DNA of 64,000 bases from Agrocybe praecox (GCA_964017145.1 OZ024849.1:1922001-1986000), one strand, 5' to 3'; shown: positions 45,901 to 58,681, counted from the first letter of the stretch. Numbers and translations: made by a program. The notes: generated from the letters alone by a model not told the origin.

Positions 45901-47440
45901 TATCCATATTGGCGATGCAGGTATCGAATTTTGAGTATTGGAGAGGCATGCGCAAAAGAGAAAAGGAGTGGGTTGTAAAATTACTGCCACATTGATAATT
46001 TATAAAAGTCCTGTTCTTTGATTCATCCGACTTGAAGCGAACAAAGGTGAGACAGTGACAGAGTAAGAGTGCCGGAGGGGATTTGAAATCAAGAAAATGT
46101 GAGGGGGTTGTCCTAGCGCTAAGCGTTAAAGGTTAACACAAGCATTACCACGAGCATTAATTTATGACACCACCGACCAATTGTCTCTCCCTCTCTCACA
46201 ACTTGGAGCTCATTTCTGTGATTACCGACGTTGACGTTGACCTGATGATAAAAAATTTGTCGACTTGCATTTTCAGAGTTCAAGGACCAGCAGACACCAG
46301 GATCAGGACAAGGACGAGCGCTCGCTGGCAATGTCTGAGTACCGAAAATTGTATTGGAATTCGTAAACAAATTTATAATGGACCCAGCTCAACGTTTAAC
46401 GTTCAGCGAACCACTGAACTATCTCTGAGAGCGGCTTGAACTTGAACTTGGGGCTCGAAGAAATTTAACAGCGTGGATGCATTGCGTGTAGTCGCGAAAA
46501 GTTAATGTTTTTTCCTGTTTCTCCTCATGAGAGAGAATAATATTAGGTTCGAACAAGGCACTATCTTTGATAAGAGTAGAGGGTTGACATATATAGATCT
46601 AAAACGATGATGATGACACGCAGGAGCTCATGAAATAGAGAGTATTCAAGGAAGAGAAAGCGTGATTGAGAGCAGAAGAAAAGGAACGATATAAGTCCGA
46701 GAAACAGAACAGACGCAGAACAATACAAAAGCGAAATGGGCATAGAGTGAGGAAGAAAATAAACCACAAGGTACGAAAACACAATAGAGCTACGGAGATC
46801 AGTGGCTATCAAATAGCAAGGAGCTCCCATCAAATTTCACCAGTGAAATGGAGCGAGAAAAGCCGACGGCGAAAGCGGAGGTAAAAGAGGCATAAGGATT
46901 CTTCGGAACTATTTAGAATAGGTCAGTGTGATTGTTCAGTCCCGCAGACGATGGGCGTTGCCTACAGATGCGTATACAATAGCATGTATAAACGGGCCAG
47001 CACCCTCAACGCCAAAGATAATGATGATCATGGTGCCACGGACGCAGCGTGGCCAGACTCGCTATGATCCACGTCTCCGAAGAACAGCTACAAAGAACAG
47101 GTCGTACGATTCATATGTGACTACGAATAAACGACGTACATGGGGGGGGGGCACTTGACGGTGAACTCGGCAGTTTTGTCGGGTTAGCGATAGATATTCG
47201 CATCCCGACTCCCGCTTGGATCTGGGCTTGCCGCAGGCGCATGACTTGCTGACTGCTGCGTCTGGGGCGATGTGTTAACCGTCGAGGATGGGCAAGTGCC
47301 TGCGACCCTTTTGTGGCACCAATTTTTTGACAGGCCAGAGTCAGGTTGGCAAAAGTTCGGCCGTCCACATTTCTCAGCACGAACGCAGGCCTGCTTCCTC
47401 GTCCATGAGGAAAGAAATCAACATGTAGAGGGATGCCTTT
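42990..47440. other. Repeat-derived DNA, no gene supported
   Basis: Bases 43480-43800 match 22110-22480 inverted. Bases 43850-45100 match 33240-34600. Bases 46380-46980 match 21240-22060 inverted. Bases 47155-47300 match 36620-36760. A 272-codon frame at 43249-44067 spans the junction of two such repeats and changes character halfway, so I treat it as chance. Confidence 0.45.
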
Positions 47441-47459
47441 AGGGTAGAAGAAGGAAGGA

Positions 47460-49450
47460 GACAGGCGGAGGCGGAGGCGGAGTCTGCACGACATGCATCT
47501 GGACCTGGATCTGCGCCTGCGCCTGAGTTGGCATCCTCTCCTGCGATTGCGTCATCCTTTCCCTCTCCTGCGTGCGACTGCCCTCCCACACTCCTCAAAA
47601 CACGATCCCGATTCCGGTTCGCGAAGACAGGAATAGGGATAGGTCTCGGTCTCGGTCTCGTAGCGCTCAACCCGCCGAAGCCCACGTCCCCATTCCTATT
47701 CCCATTCCGTTGGACAGTGCCCGAGTCCTTCTTCATGCGCCTCTGTGCCACATCGGCATTGGTGCTAGCGTCTTCGATTTCGTCAGGGGATGAGGATGAA
47801 GTGAATTTGGGTTTGAGTCGAGCGGAGGAGTGCGTGTGCATGGGTGCTGGTGCTGGTGCTGGTGCTGGTGTTGGTTCGTAGGTTGGAGGATTTGTACGAC
47901 GAGGGGAAGGATGAAGTCGAGGTTGAGGTCGAGGTGTGACTGGACGCGGACGCCGCTGTGCTGGAAGAAGTGGAGGTAGACGGAGAGGATGATGAGGAGA
48001 AACAAGACGAAGTGGAAGGCGAAGACCCTCCCCACTCCGACTCTGAATCACTCCCTGGGCAACTCCTCAGGAACGGGATGTTGTTCTCCTGCCCCTGCGT
48101 GTGTATCGCTTGAGTCTGGGGGTAAACATGCGAGGAAGAGGAGGAAGGTAGAGCGAGCGCGCGTTTCCTGCTGCTGCTCGTTCTCTGATTTGAGGACTTT
48201 GTGGGTGTGGTGGTGTTCTTCGGTGCGGGCGAGGAGAACGCGGGCAAGGAGGAGGTGGAGGAAGAGGTGGTGGTGGTGGTGTTTTTCGGTGCGGACGGGG
48301 AGGAAGAGAGGGTAAGAGAGGATGACGGAGAAGGGACAGGGACAGGAACGAAAGCGGACAGGTCAAAGTCAAAGTCTGTTTTGACGCTGACTTGCATCAT
48401 TCTGTTTTCGTTCCCATCGGCGATCGAGAACCAAATCGAGGAGAAAAAAGCTGAGATCGGAACCACTATACGCATGCGAAGAGGCCAAATTTAAAGTAAG
48501 CGTAGGGAGCGACTTGCGCGTGAGGTGATGATGGAGTCTGTGAGGTAATTTCCCTGATATCGTCGTCGTCGTCGTCGAGGATGGTGATGATGATGATGCA
48601 GACGCGGGGTACGCTGACATTTGCAGATGCCGACGAATGGGGGCTGCGTTATTCTCCAGAAAGGAATGGATGTGGATACGCGGTTCTGCTGTGTGTGGTG
48701 TTCGTACTCGGGTAATACGTAGGGTAGGGTAGGGTGGCCTGTCTGTCGGCTATGCGGATTGTATCGTGTCGGGTACGTTGTCTGCTCTGCTCCTAGCTTA
48801 AATTGATTTTTGTGCAAGAAACCCAGCGACGCCCAGGCGGGGAGGGAATGGTGGGCTGAGGCCAACAGAACCCGCGAGGTTCTTTAACTAGAAAGAAAGG
48901 AAAAGAAACAATGTACGCACGACATGCATTGGACCTGGACCTGCGCATGCGGCTGCGCCCACGGTGGGAGAACAGCAGCAGTCGATGGCGATGGCGATGG
49001 AGGTAAGACGTGCCGAGCTGCAGACAAAGGCGTTGGCATCCTCTCCTGCGACTGCGCAATCCTCTCCCTCTCCTGCCACTTTCCACGCCCATGCCTACCC
49101 ACACGATTCCGATTCGCGAGGGGAATGGCAATAGCGATACTAGGTCTTGTAGCGCCCAACGCGCCCACGCCCACGCTCCCGTTCCCATTCCTATTCCATT
49201 GGACAGAGCCCGAGTCCTTCACGCGCCTCTGTCGATGCCGGTGGGTCAGCATTGGTGGTGATAACAGCCTGAGCATGCGCGAGGTGTAGCGATTTTTTCT
49301 TCGCGAGGGGATGAGTGCGTATGGATGTGTGGATATGCTCGTGCTGGCGCTGGTTCGTGCGCTGGTGGATTTGTACGATGAGGAGTATGATTGATGTTTC
49401 GTTCAGAAACGTGACACGTCCGGTTCGTGGAGTCACGCATTGTCACAAAG
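47460..49450 (-). repeat. LCR block, unit D (two sub-blocks)
   Basis: Sub-block 1 (about 47460-48480) contains a long Ser/Thr/Pro frame (48475-47783) with MMQVSVKTDFDFDLSAFVPV at its start, repeated PAPKNTTT, SSSSSHVYPQTQAIHTQGQ and STSTSTHAHALLRSTQTQ. Sub-block 2 (48884-49276) contains RRVKDSGSVQWNRNGNG, ERMPTPLSAARHV and STAAVLPP. Gene D (7TM) is divergent, about 1.1 kb away, the extra distance being partly the solo LTR. Confidence 0.5.
47783..48475 (-). CDS. Ser/Thr-rich protein, LCR family exon (unit D)
   Basis: A 230-codon frame, the longest of sub-block 1. Composition is dominated by Ser, Thr and Pro, with two near-repeats of a PAPKNTTT motif and an acidic SDSESEWGG segment. Related frames occur in unit B (27527-27063), unit C (38462-38151) and unit E (59518-58682). 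No signal peptide or domain is seen. The peptide order is conserved, but the skewed codons also open other frames, so coding status is uncertain. Confidence 0.35.
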   Translation of the reverse strand: MRIVVPISAFFSSIWFSIADGNENRMMQVSVKTDFDFDLSAFVPVPVPSPSSSLTLSSSPSAPKNTTTTTSSSTSSLPAFSSPAPKNTTTPTKSSNQRTSSSRKRALALPSSSSSHVYPQTQAIHTQGQENNIPFLRSCPGSDSESEWGGSSPSTSSCFSSSSSPSTSTSSSTAASASSHTSTSTSTSSFPSSYKSSNLRTNTSTSTSTSTHAHALLRSTQTQIHFILIP

Positions 49451-50032
49451 CACTTTGAACACTGACGGCGGTCGACGCTCGCCGAATTCGAATCGGTTCA
49501 CACCAAATATAAGACAGATGCACAGAAGTACTGGCACGGCGCGCAAGCACACGTCTAGATGAAGATTATTGCGCGCTGAACACCCGTTTCCTCCTAATAA
49601 AGGCGAGTGTACAAACTTCGATGTGATGCCAACTTACTTCCCCATCTCGTCCAAACCTCGCCTCAAACATTCCACTTCGAATTCTCATGTACCGTACCGT
49701 TCCTGCATCACCTCGAGCACAATCAGGTTGTCTGCATGCACCGCTTGCAAATTGGGGTGTGTATGCGTACCTATTCGTTGACTGAACAGGTATCGGGATT
49801 CGGAAAACTCCTGTGTCAGGTAGTAACACCCCTCAAGATCTAGCTGAAGATCAAACTTAGTCTGCTCATCGAGGATTCGAGTTCTAGCCGGGTTCGAGAT
49901 GATAGCTCAATATAGGTTACAGATATCAGCAACTACAGTAGAACATAAGATATGTATACTAGTGAACTGTTCGGGATTTGAGTTGAGGAGTGATCTCAGA
50001 TCAACGTGCAACTGAATGGATCTGCTGATGCC

Positions 50033-50194
50033 TGTTGGACTATGTCCTTAGGTACATCACATCATCTACTCACGGGATCATTCCCACGCCTCGTACTCCA
50101 TATGTATTCTCGTACTCGCCGTGTTTTCCTCCTTAATCCATTACCATTTCTCTCGTCGTGTCTCGTCCCTGCGTTGCTGCACCTCCTTCTTACA
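50033..50194. mobile_element. Solo LTR or TRIM-type element, 162 bp
   Basis: Units B, C and E run from CTGCTGATG or its equivalent directly into TCTCTTAAGGAT. Unit D has an insertion here that starts TGTTGGACTATG, ends TTCTTACA (TG...CA ends) and is flanked by ATGCC on both sides (50028-50032 and 50195-50199). A 5-bp duplication with TG/CA termini is the mark of an LTR retrotransposon. TGTTGGA is a common Copia-type LTR start. It lies about 360 bp upstream of the 7TM start of copy D. Confidence 0.75.
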
Positions 50195-51405
50195 ATGCCC
50201 TCTTAAGGATAATATGGTGCCGGGAATTAGGCATATGAGATGAATGCCTAGAAACTCCCGGGGATGTCTTACTATAAGGGGCCAATACCATCACAATATT
50301 GAAGTGTATGGCACCTAAAACCATTGAAAATGAGTAAAACTATGAGACATGTTCTCAGTTTCCGTGCTTGGGACGATAGCACCAGTTGGATGGTCAATCT
50401 CTTTTGAGACTGGATCGTACCAATGTCACATGGATTGCTCTCGTCGATGAGCAAAGTGTACCATGACAACTTGATTAAAGCCCTAAGAATAGACACTCGT
50501 AATAGTACTTAAAGGCAGCGACCACTTGACTTAGGGTACCACAGAACCACATTCCATTATGTCTTCCCAGAGCGATGACATCTACCCCATATCATTTCAA
50601 AAATCCCTGATTAGCGCTAACTTAAATTCAATATTGTTGTTTCAATTTCTTGGAGGTAAGTAACACCTTTATGGAACGTAACGTGGCTGAACAACTATAC
50701 ATAGGAGCATATATTGGGTTTTATTTGATAACCTTTCAAATTTATTGTGGGGGCAAACTGCATAAGGAAGACATGAAATGCTAATAAATTTCTAGCACAC
50801 AGGTCCCAGCCACGTCGACGAGTGGTTACTAGCGTTCTTGCAGGACTGTTTGGTTGCACTCTTGGATCTTTGATTGTGAACTGGGTTAATACAGTTACTT
50901 GCTTTGCAGGAGGAGAAGCCAACAATAGATATGATATCTTTTATCTGACCGCGTTTAACCAGGCTACCTTTGCAGAAGGTATCACAACCATAATATTGTC
51001 AGGATTAGGTCAGGTTCTTGCAGATGGTTTGCTGGTAAATATTGTATGAGCCGTATTACTTCATGTTGCTGACAAGAACCTTAGATATGGCGTTCCTGGC
51101 ACCTTTTTCGAGGTCTTTACACTCCCCCACAGGTTCTGCTCGGAACTGATCGGAAATTTGACTTTTCCGAGCGATTCTGAGCAGAATTTCACTTTTCTCT
51201 CCCCAGCCATTTGAGTGAGAAAGGGACACTAATTTTCCGAGCATTTCTGATCAGATTTACTCAGAAAAGTCAGAACTGATCAGACAGCTCGGAAATTGAG
51301 CTCCCATATTACCAAGTGAAATTGGTCAGAAACACTCGGAAATGAGTTAGACGAGGCGCTACAGGCTCAAATCACATGACCATCACTTTCCCAATTAAAG
51401 GAAAA

Positions 51406-51490
51406 TGGGTGCGGCGTTCAGGAATTGAACCCACACCCTCACGGAAGGTCATGTGACTCAAACTGGGGCGCTCATCCAACTACACCACCC
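51406..51490 (-). other. tRNA-like sequence inside the transposon
   Basis: On the minus strand an 85-base stretch begins GGGTGGTGTAGTTGGATGAG (A-box-like), contains GGTTCAATTCC (B-box match) and ends CGCACCCA followed by TTTT. The outer five acceptor pairs (GGGTG/CACCC) form, but the next two do not, and the T arm is weak. Length would suit a tRNA with a long variable arm, but the middle does not fold cleanly. It looks like a degenerate tRNA-derived segment. Confidence 0.35.
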
Positions 51491-51879
51491 AAGCTTTGGC
51501 TAAACGTAGTTGTGTAGTCAATATATACCCCATGTAAGTACCTACAAAGTAATACCTATGATATGTTTTATTTTATTTATTTTGTGGTTATTTTGTCATT
51601 TCTGCCAAAACCGTAAAATATTACGTCACATTTAATGTTTGATAAATATATTTCGAATATTTTAAGAATTATCGTGATTTTTTCATTATTTTAGGAGGTC
51701 CGTGTGACATACAAACGACAATTTTTGTAAAATTCCCAAAATAGATGTCTGGGCCGCTGCGGAAATTGCCGGCACAGCCACAACCCTCTGCCCAGGCCGC
51801 GTCAACATTCTTTCCTTGTTTCTTACCATTACCACCACCATCCACCCACTGTCCATCACCACCGCGTCCTGTTGCCACG

Positions 51880-52335
51880 ACGCCACATTACCAACGACGA
51901 CGCCAACGACGACGACAACAACAACAACAACGCGAACGACGACGACGTGACGACGCGACGACGCGAACGACAACGACGACGCGAACGTCAACGACAACGA
52001 CGCGAGCGACGACAGACAACGATGCGACGACGACGCGAACGACGACGACGGCACGCCAACGACGACGACACGAGGGCGACAACCGCGCCAACGAAGACGC
52101 CCAGCGACGACGCTGCGCCAACGCCAACGCCACGCCAACGACGCGTCAATGACACACGACGACGACGACGCCAACAACGACGCGACGACACGAAGCCGAC
52201 GACGACACGACACCAACGCCGACGCCCACAACGACTCGGTAGCGACGACGCCAACGACGCCGCGTCAACGATGACGACACGACGCCGACGCCGACCAAGG
52301 CAACGCAAACGACGACGACGATCGACGCCGGCAAA
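51880..52335 (+). repeat. (ACG/CGA)-rich degenerate satellite
   Basis: About 450 bp made mostly of ACGACG, GCGAACGACG, CAACGACG and related triplet words inside the transposon. All six frames are open for long distances, giving Arg/Asp/Thr- or Val/Arg-rich reads with no protein character. The composition is sharply different from the AT-rich DNA on both sides. Confidence 0.8.
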
Positions 52336-53729
52336 CGAACACGAGGGGACGGGGTTGAGGGCACGGGCGTGACGTGGCAAAGCGATGGGGGGCGTTTAGG
52401 ACGACGAAGGCAGTGGAAAATGGGGAATGGGTACTGCGAGGTAAGTACCCCGTCCACGCCGTCTCCTCGCTCACGCCGCTGTCCACAGGCTGGCCCCCTC
52501 TATTCCGTCTCTCCCAGTTCCATCCCCACCTCCTACCCTGCCCTCTCCTCCACCCTTCCCTCCCATCTCCTTCCCTCATCCCTCCCCTTCCTCCTCCCAT
52601 CTCTCTGCCCTCTCCCCTGCCCTCTCCCCTCCTCTTTACATATTCCCTTCCGCCCTATTTTCTCCAATTAAATAAGTATATAAGTATATAAAAAATCATG
52701 TATATTATGCATTTAAATTAATGAATTAATTTTATTTCGCTTTTTTATGTTTTTTTATGTAAATCTTATGTTTTGGTGAATGTTATGTTTTTTTGACATA
52801 AGTGACCATGCAAACAACAAGTTTCTACTAAGTTTGACAGGATTAAAGTATTAACATGCTCAGAATCAATCAGACAAGCTCAGAAATGTTCAGAAATGTT
52901 CAGAATTGCTCAGAATTGCTCAGAAATTTTGTTGTCTGATCAGTTCTGAGCGGAACCTGTGGGGGAGTGTAAAGTACTGCCTTTTTCGTGACCGGAAAAA
53001 TATCATACTTGCATTTCTCAGTATTTATGCTGTTGAAATCGGTAATTTCAGTGACACTGTGTATTCCAAATTGTACATTGATACTGTTTCACAGTGATGA
53101 CCATTACCGCAACTGTCATGAATTTCATGTCTTACCTAGACCCACTGCGCTATCAGACAGATCAATTTGGGCAGCAGTTAAACATCCTGTATGCGACTGC
53201 CCAGTGTGTGACAGCTGCAACGAGTATGATTGTCTCACTTGCAATCAGCATGAAGATCTATTTCTCAAAAACAGCAAATCATAAGGTTCGAAGAAAATAC
53301 ATGAAAATCGTTGAAATAACGATAGAGTCCTCGGCCTTATACTCCTGCTCAACATTGATGACGGCAATTACTGAGTTTGTCAGTAGTAGCCCCACATTGT
53401 CGGCGTCTGCAGCATCTGTCTACAATGCAACAGCATACATCAATGGGATTGTGTATATCACAACTGTAAGTTGATCATGAATCACCTTCCGGAGGCTCTC
53501 TGATCACCTTGAATCAATTTGATAGGCATTTGCACCAACCCTCATGGTCGTCCGTCTCGAATTGGCAAAGAAGAATACAACCGAGGAGTTCTCATCCAAT
53601 ATGAGCTCAGAACCAAGTGATGACATCCTTGGTGCATTTGCAGCCGCTCCTCAAGATCACAACAGCTCTGAGATTCAAAGAGTACCTCGTGATGCCACAA
53701 ACATCCGAAATCCTACTGAAGAAGTCTAA

Positions 53730-54716
53730 TATATATATGGTATGGGATATACCTGCAGTATTAACGACCTTTTCTCAAATTTTGTATCACCCATAGCTTC
53801 TTCCTTGCCTCGGCGTCGTCGACGGTTCTTATCTTGAAATCATGCATATTTAATCGTACCAGTGCCAACATCTCTTCGTATATAGTTTGCAATGTTTTCT
53901 AGAATCCTAATACACTAATTTAATACATACCTCTACATTTACTTGTAACAATGGATTCTCCTATAAATATATCTACAATCGAGGTGTGGTGGGGTTCAAG
54001 AGTACCGTATGCGGTGCATTCCCACCACTAGTCTAGCATAATTGCGTGCATTGAAGGTTGCACCCGAACCTGAGTGTGTTGTAGGTCACACTCTAACCTC
54101 ACCTGTTATGTCCCCAGGGGATATCCGTAACGAATTGGATCGTAGTTGGAGGCAATTCGAGTAGACTCTGGTATCCTAGAGCAGGTAAATTGCTTCTCCA
54201 TTGTCTAAAATCACCCATCAAACCTCCACTGACATACATGCCCACTATGACACTCCAGTCCCATCCTGCCCGTACGCGCAGATCCTCTGTTCCTTTTCAA
54301 TAACCAACGTGGCCCGGGGCGCTTAAACCTGCCACAAATGCGACCTTGAGGATCCTAGATTAGTTCGTCACTTATTTTCTCCCTGCAATAACGAATCTAT
54401 GAGTTGGAAAATATTTGCAGCCGAGAAGATTAATATTTTTCTTAGATTCGTAGTGTCATAGACATGGTGAAACAGATTTAATTTCCTGTAATTGATTGTG
54501 TATCACTGAAAGATAAGATTTGAGTACTGGGAGTGAATGTTCATGTAATAAAGCAAAGTGGTTCGGAACGCAGATACACTACCGAGACTAGTACGGGACA
54601 GCAAAGGTAGAAGTTTGATAGAATAAAATTGGTATGTATGGTCATATATGCATGAAATTATCGATGTGAATAGAGACCGAGAGAGGGATGGACTCTAAGT
54701 GACGCAATGGATATCT
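53730..54716. other. 3' flank of unit D and dispersed repeat
   Basis: About 250 bp matches the 3' flanks of C and E. From about 53980 the sequence switches to the dispersed repeat also seen at 36930. The remaining 350 bp before the second segmental arm shows no gene. Confidence 0.5.
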
Positions 54717-57700
54717 GAATCCCATATTCTCGGTATTTGCTGGCAAACGTGGAAATAAGTAAGAGAAATGGTAGAAAGAAGAAGAGAGGCACCAAGGCAG
54801 GAGACAGCAAGAAGACAAAGAGACGGCGTAGTTAGTTGACGAAGGAAGGTTGAGCAGTAGTCTTTTCAGAATCGGTATGGATAAAAATTTAGATGATCGA
54901 TGAAGCTCCGACAATACCGATTGAACTCCGCTAAGCGACGGCACAAAATCGGCCATGGGAATTTATCTATATTTGGCTGTTAGGGGGTTTGCTTTCTCGT
55001 TCACGAGGCTTCCCTTTCGTTTCGTCCCCTCGATTATCAATTTTCTCTCATTAATCTAACCATGCACATATGTGTTCTTCGAGGCGGACCTATATCGAAC
55101 CATACTGGCGTTCAATCTATGCGTATTTCCGAAATTTATCCCTAATGTGAGTTGGTTCTGTTATTTTCCGTTTCACATCCTCTCTTTGATTACTCTCATT
55201 TTCACCTTCCTCTTTCTTTTGCGGCCATCTTGCTGATAAAACACATGCATATAGTCTATCTTGTCTTATATCGGCCTGTCAAGCATCAACCATGCGCTCT
55301 TCGCAGTGAGAAACCCCAATGCATCGTCTGCACGTCTATCGCCCTTGTCAATGTGTTGTCGCTCAAAGCGAATTTCGCTCATGACGCTCGTACGTCTTCT
55401 TTAATTTCCTTCATTTGCATTAGAATCAATACGTGCTGCACGGATAGGCTCGAAGACGTTAGAAATTACGCGCAGTGTTCGACTGGGTGGTTGGGCGGTG
55501 TTTTGGATTGGGAGCATTTTATCGGATTGTGTCATGGGCAAAGAAGGTTTGGGAGTGAACATATACGCCCTCCCTTGCGTTTTTGGTTGACCTTTGTGCG
55601 CACCGCTCTCCTCGTCGGGATCCGCGACCCACCCTCGTCAATCTCGTTACCTTCAATGTCTTGGCCATCTCGCCTCATTTCCCCCTTGTTTTCCACCGCT
55701 CAGCGACGCTCAGGCTCCTACGTGCACATTAAATTCAGACGCGGAAGCGGAATTCGGTCTATCATTGTTCAACATTCAATATCCAATATCAATATTCAAA
55801 TATTCAACTCAGATGACCCGCACGCTCCTCTTCGCTCCTCTTGTTTACTCTCACCTGCCTCCGTCCAAACCCACCATAACCCAGAACGCAAACACGAGCG
55901 CGACGATTGGTATCGTCAACGGCCGCGCCATATCCCGTCGTCATCGTCATTCTCCTCCCACGAACTATCCACCGGTCCTCCTTCGCCCACTTCTCGGTTT
56001 TTCCTCATCTCAATCATCTTCATCTCCACTATCCTGTTTCGCTTTCCCTCTTTTTCCATCCGGCCCTCCATCAAACTCGCCCTAATGTTCCGCTGCCACA
56101 AGTCTCAACGTCAACTACGATTCACGAACCACTCCAGGCTCTCTGAACGTGCGTTCACGTCGGTATGGTGCTCCCGCCTGTCCCTTATCGTCACTCGCGA
56201 CTCGCGCCTGCGGCATTTTTTTTTGGCTCTATGAACGCTGTCGAGTCCCCGAAAGTGTGTAACCATATGGGAGTTTGTCGCATTGGACACTTAACCTAGG
56301 GGGGCTGGGTGGTGTTTGGAGTTGGGGTGATTTATTCTGTGATTTGAGCGAACTTGGTCCCGGCGCTTGCGGGGTATGAGCTGAGGAGGGATAGTGAGGT
56401 CGGAAGGACGGGTTGAGGAGACGGGTGTTTAGGAGATCTTGGGGAGGAAGAGTCACGGTGGAGAGTGGGGCATAACGCGTTAACGTTTCAACTCATCTAT
56501 TAGGCTGACACCTTCAAATTGAACGCTGCGTTTACCAATGGCACCAATCAGAAGCATCAATATTCAATGATGATATGGCCCTCCTCCCTTTCTTCTTGGC
56601 GACAACAAGTTGCGTAACAATACGACCCTCCCATATGTCCCATCTCTCCTGCTCGTTGTCGCGACCTCGCGTCACTGTCTGTGTCGCCGCCGTCTTCCCC
56701 ACCTCCCATAGCCCACTTCGAGGTTCGACTCTCGAACCTCTATCTCCAACATCACATTCAGGTCGAATACGGAAGCGTACGTTAATATATTCCAGTATCT
56801 TCTCTTCCCTGCCTATCTCTCTCAAGACTACCATCAGCAAGATAATCCTTGTCATCACCGCCAGGAGCACAAATACTAAGCGCGTCAACGCTCTCCACCC
56901 CACACTTTTCGAACATCAATTACGTGCCCGCGTGAAATCCCAACGCACAAACACACCGTCTCCTTGGCAAGTGCGGTTGTGGATCTGTTATACCTCGCAG
57001 AGTCGTAGGCCTTGGCTGATGCTGGCGGTACGTCTTCTGCCATATTCTAAAGTTGAATTAGAGTCTTAATTTGCATGGATAGGCGCGAAGACGAAAGACA
57101 GTATTCGGTCGAGAATATCTGTTGTTGGCCAACCAAATTTTGACCGGACGTTCTGGGTGTTCTCGAGGCGTTTCTACCTCGCGCTTTATTAGTCTACGTG
57201 GGCGAAGTTTGGTCTCTCGACCTCCGTTCTTTTCCCCTTGTTGTCGTTGCGCACCACCTTCACCGCCATCACCATCTCTAGTTCCCTTGCTTTGTCTTCC
57301 ATCGACACTTCACGCTCCCGTTGAACGTTGACCCTCGTATATTAATCGCACCTCTTTGTGACTGCCGCTTATTCCCTGCCTCTTGTCAACACCACTGTCA
57401 TCGCCAAGAGCACCAATATGAACCGTTTACTGGTCCTCGCGCTCTACTATCAGAGTTGTATGCCTATTTTCTAAACCTCTTCCGTTCCACGTCCTCGACT
57501 TCCTACTTTCTTTTTAAATGTCATTTTCGCTCCGTCCCTTTGTTTCTTCCTCTTCTTTTCTTCGCATCACTTTCCCTTCCCACTTCTACGTCTATCTCCC
57601 TGCAAGATACTTTCCTCAACGCCCTTCTCCTCAGAATTTGTCTGATATCCTCTTTAAGTAGCTTTGTAGGCTCATGCACGATGGACGCTTTGGTCCTAAA

Positions 57701-58681
57701 TGATAGCTATAATTTCTTAAGCGACCCTCTTCTCTTCTCCTTCTACTTTTCCATTTCCTTTGTTTCTCCTGTCCTCTACAGTTTGTTCATCATCTTCAAA
57801 TCTCCGTCTTGACTTGAAACTGACACTTATTATCTATGTAGGCAGTACGACGCTCCTAATTCAACTTTGCCTTGTCCGCGACTTGACCATGTACCATGAT
57901 CCATCCTTCCATTCCGTCCGAGCTCCCTCTCGAATTCCTTCAATCGAGCTACATATCCATCTCTGCAGGCGGCTATCCCAGTCCAGTCCAACGAGGAATA
58001 GGTACTGCGCGCCCAGTGCTCGTCATTCCACCGTCAGCGTTTCATTTCTTTCGTTAGATCTATGCTCGGACCTGAGTGTTTCTTTTCCACCCCACAGGAG
58101 CGACAGGCGATGACGTTTCAGATCCCAGATGGTCGCGGTCAATGGTAGGCAGTACCGTCCTGGACCTGCGCGGCAGTAGTGGAACGTAGGCGGACCAGTA
58201 GAATGGCGCAGCGGCAGTATGTAGAATTTGCAGAACTATGCATGGTATGGCATGGTAAGGCAATATGCATCCGTAGCTCGCGGGAAGAAAGGGAGGATCG
58301 AAGGAGGATTCAAAAAAATGAGCTCTCGAGACTTCAGCCCAGTGTATACTATCTGCTTAATTTGGCATTCGAAATAGATGAGACTCGCGTTGGACCAGAA
58401 CATATGATATAATGTGTGGTCATGAATGTGTGAATTTGTGGACGACGACGCCGATGGTGACGCATATGTTTAGCGGTATGTATGTATGTACCAAATACCT
58501 ATCCTTTGTACATAAGAATAATTAGGAAATAAATAAAGGAAGAAAAGAATTCGCTGCGATGATTATATAATGATTAAACGTTATGCGTTAATGCGTTCAA
58601 TGGCCCACGAAGGAAAGAATGCGAAGACACAAACGCAAAAAGAGAAGGGAAGGGAAGGGAAAATAAAAAATCTCGACTCCT

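Larger units (their letters stand above)
51103..52988. mobile_element. Non-autonomous DNA transposon in 7TM exon 4, about 1,870 bp
   Basis: CTTTTTCG occurs on both sides (51103-51110 and 52981-52988); one more matching base would make a 9-bp duplication. The ends are inverted repeats containing CTTTACACTCCCCCACAGGT, then GCTCGGAACTGATC versus GCTCAGAACTGATC. Next to both ends are clusters of TCAGAA, CTCGGAA and GATCAGA words, like the subterminal repeats of hAT elements. An 8-bp duplication suggests hAT, a 9-bp one Mutator-like. The interior has a tRNA-like sequence and a CGA-rich repeat but no transposase. Confidence 0.88.
50559..53729 (+). pseudogene. 7TM family protein, copy D (split by transposon in exon 4)
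   Basis: Exons are 50559-50655, 50705-50746, 50796-51034, 51085-51110 plus 52989-53041, 53095-53465 and 53526-53729. Exon 4 (normally 79 bp) is interrupted after its 26th base by a 1.87-kb element, with an 8-9 bp target duplication. Removing the element and one copy of the duplication leaves an undamaged 343-codon frame with the usual splice sites and motifs (DPLRYQTDQF, IESSALYS, FAPTLMVV, tail ending PTEEV). The interruption must therefore be recent, or the element can be spliced out. No other inactivating change is seen. Confidence 0.88.

Noticed and set aside
51686..52380. Several long frames on both strands in the ACG/CGA region
   Set aside because: Triplet-repeat DNA opens all frames. 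The translations are monotonous Arg/Asp/Thr or Val/Arg mixtures inside a transposon.
55152..56234. A 360-codon open frame on +
   Set aside because: The corresponding region of arm 1 (23.4-24.4 kb) is interrupted in this phase, and the sequence is pyrimidine-rich. Conservation of the protein is not supported.
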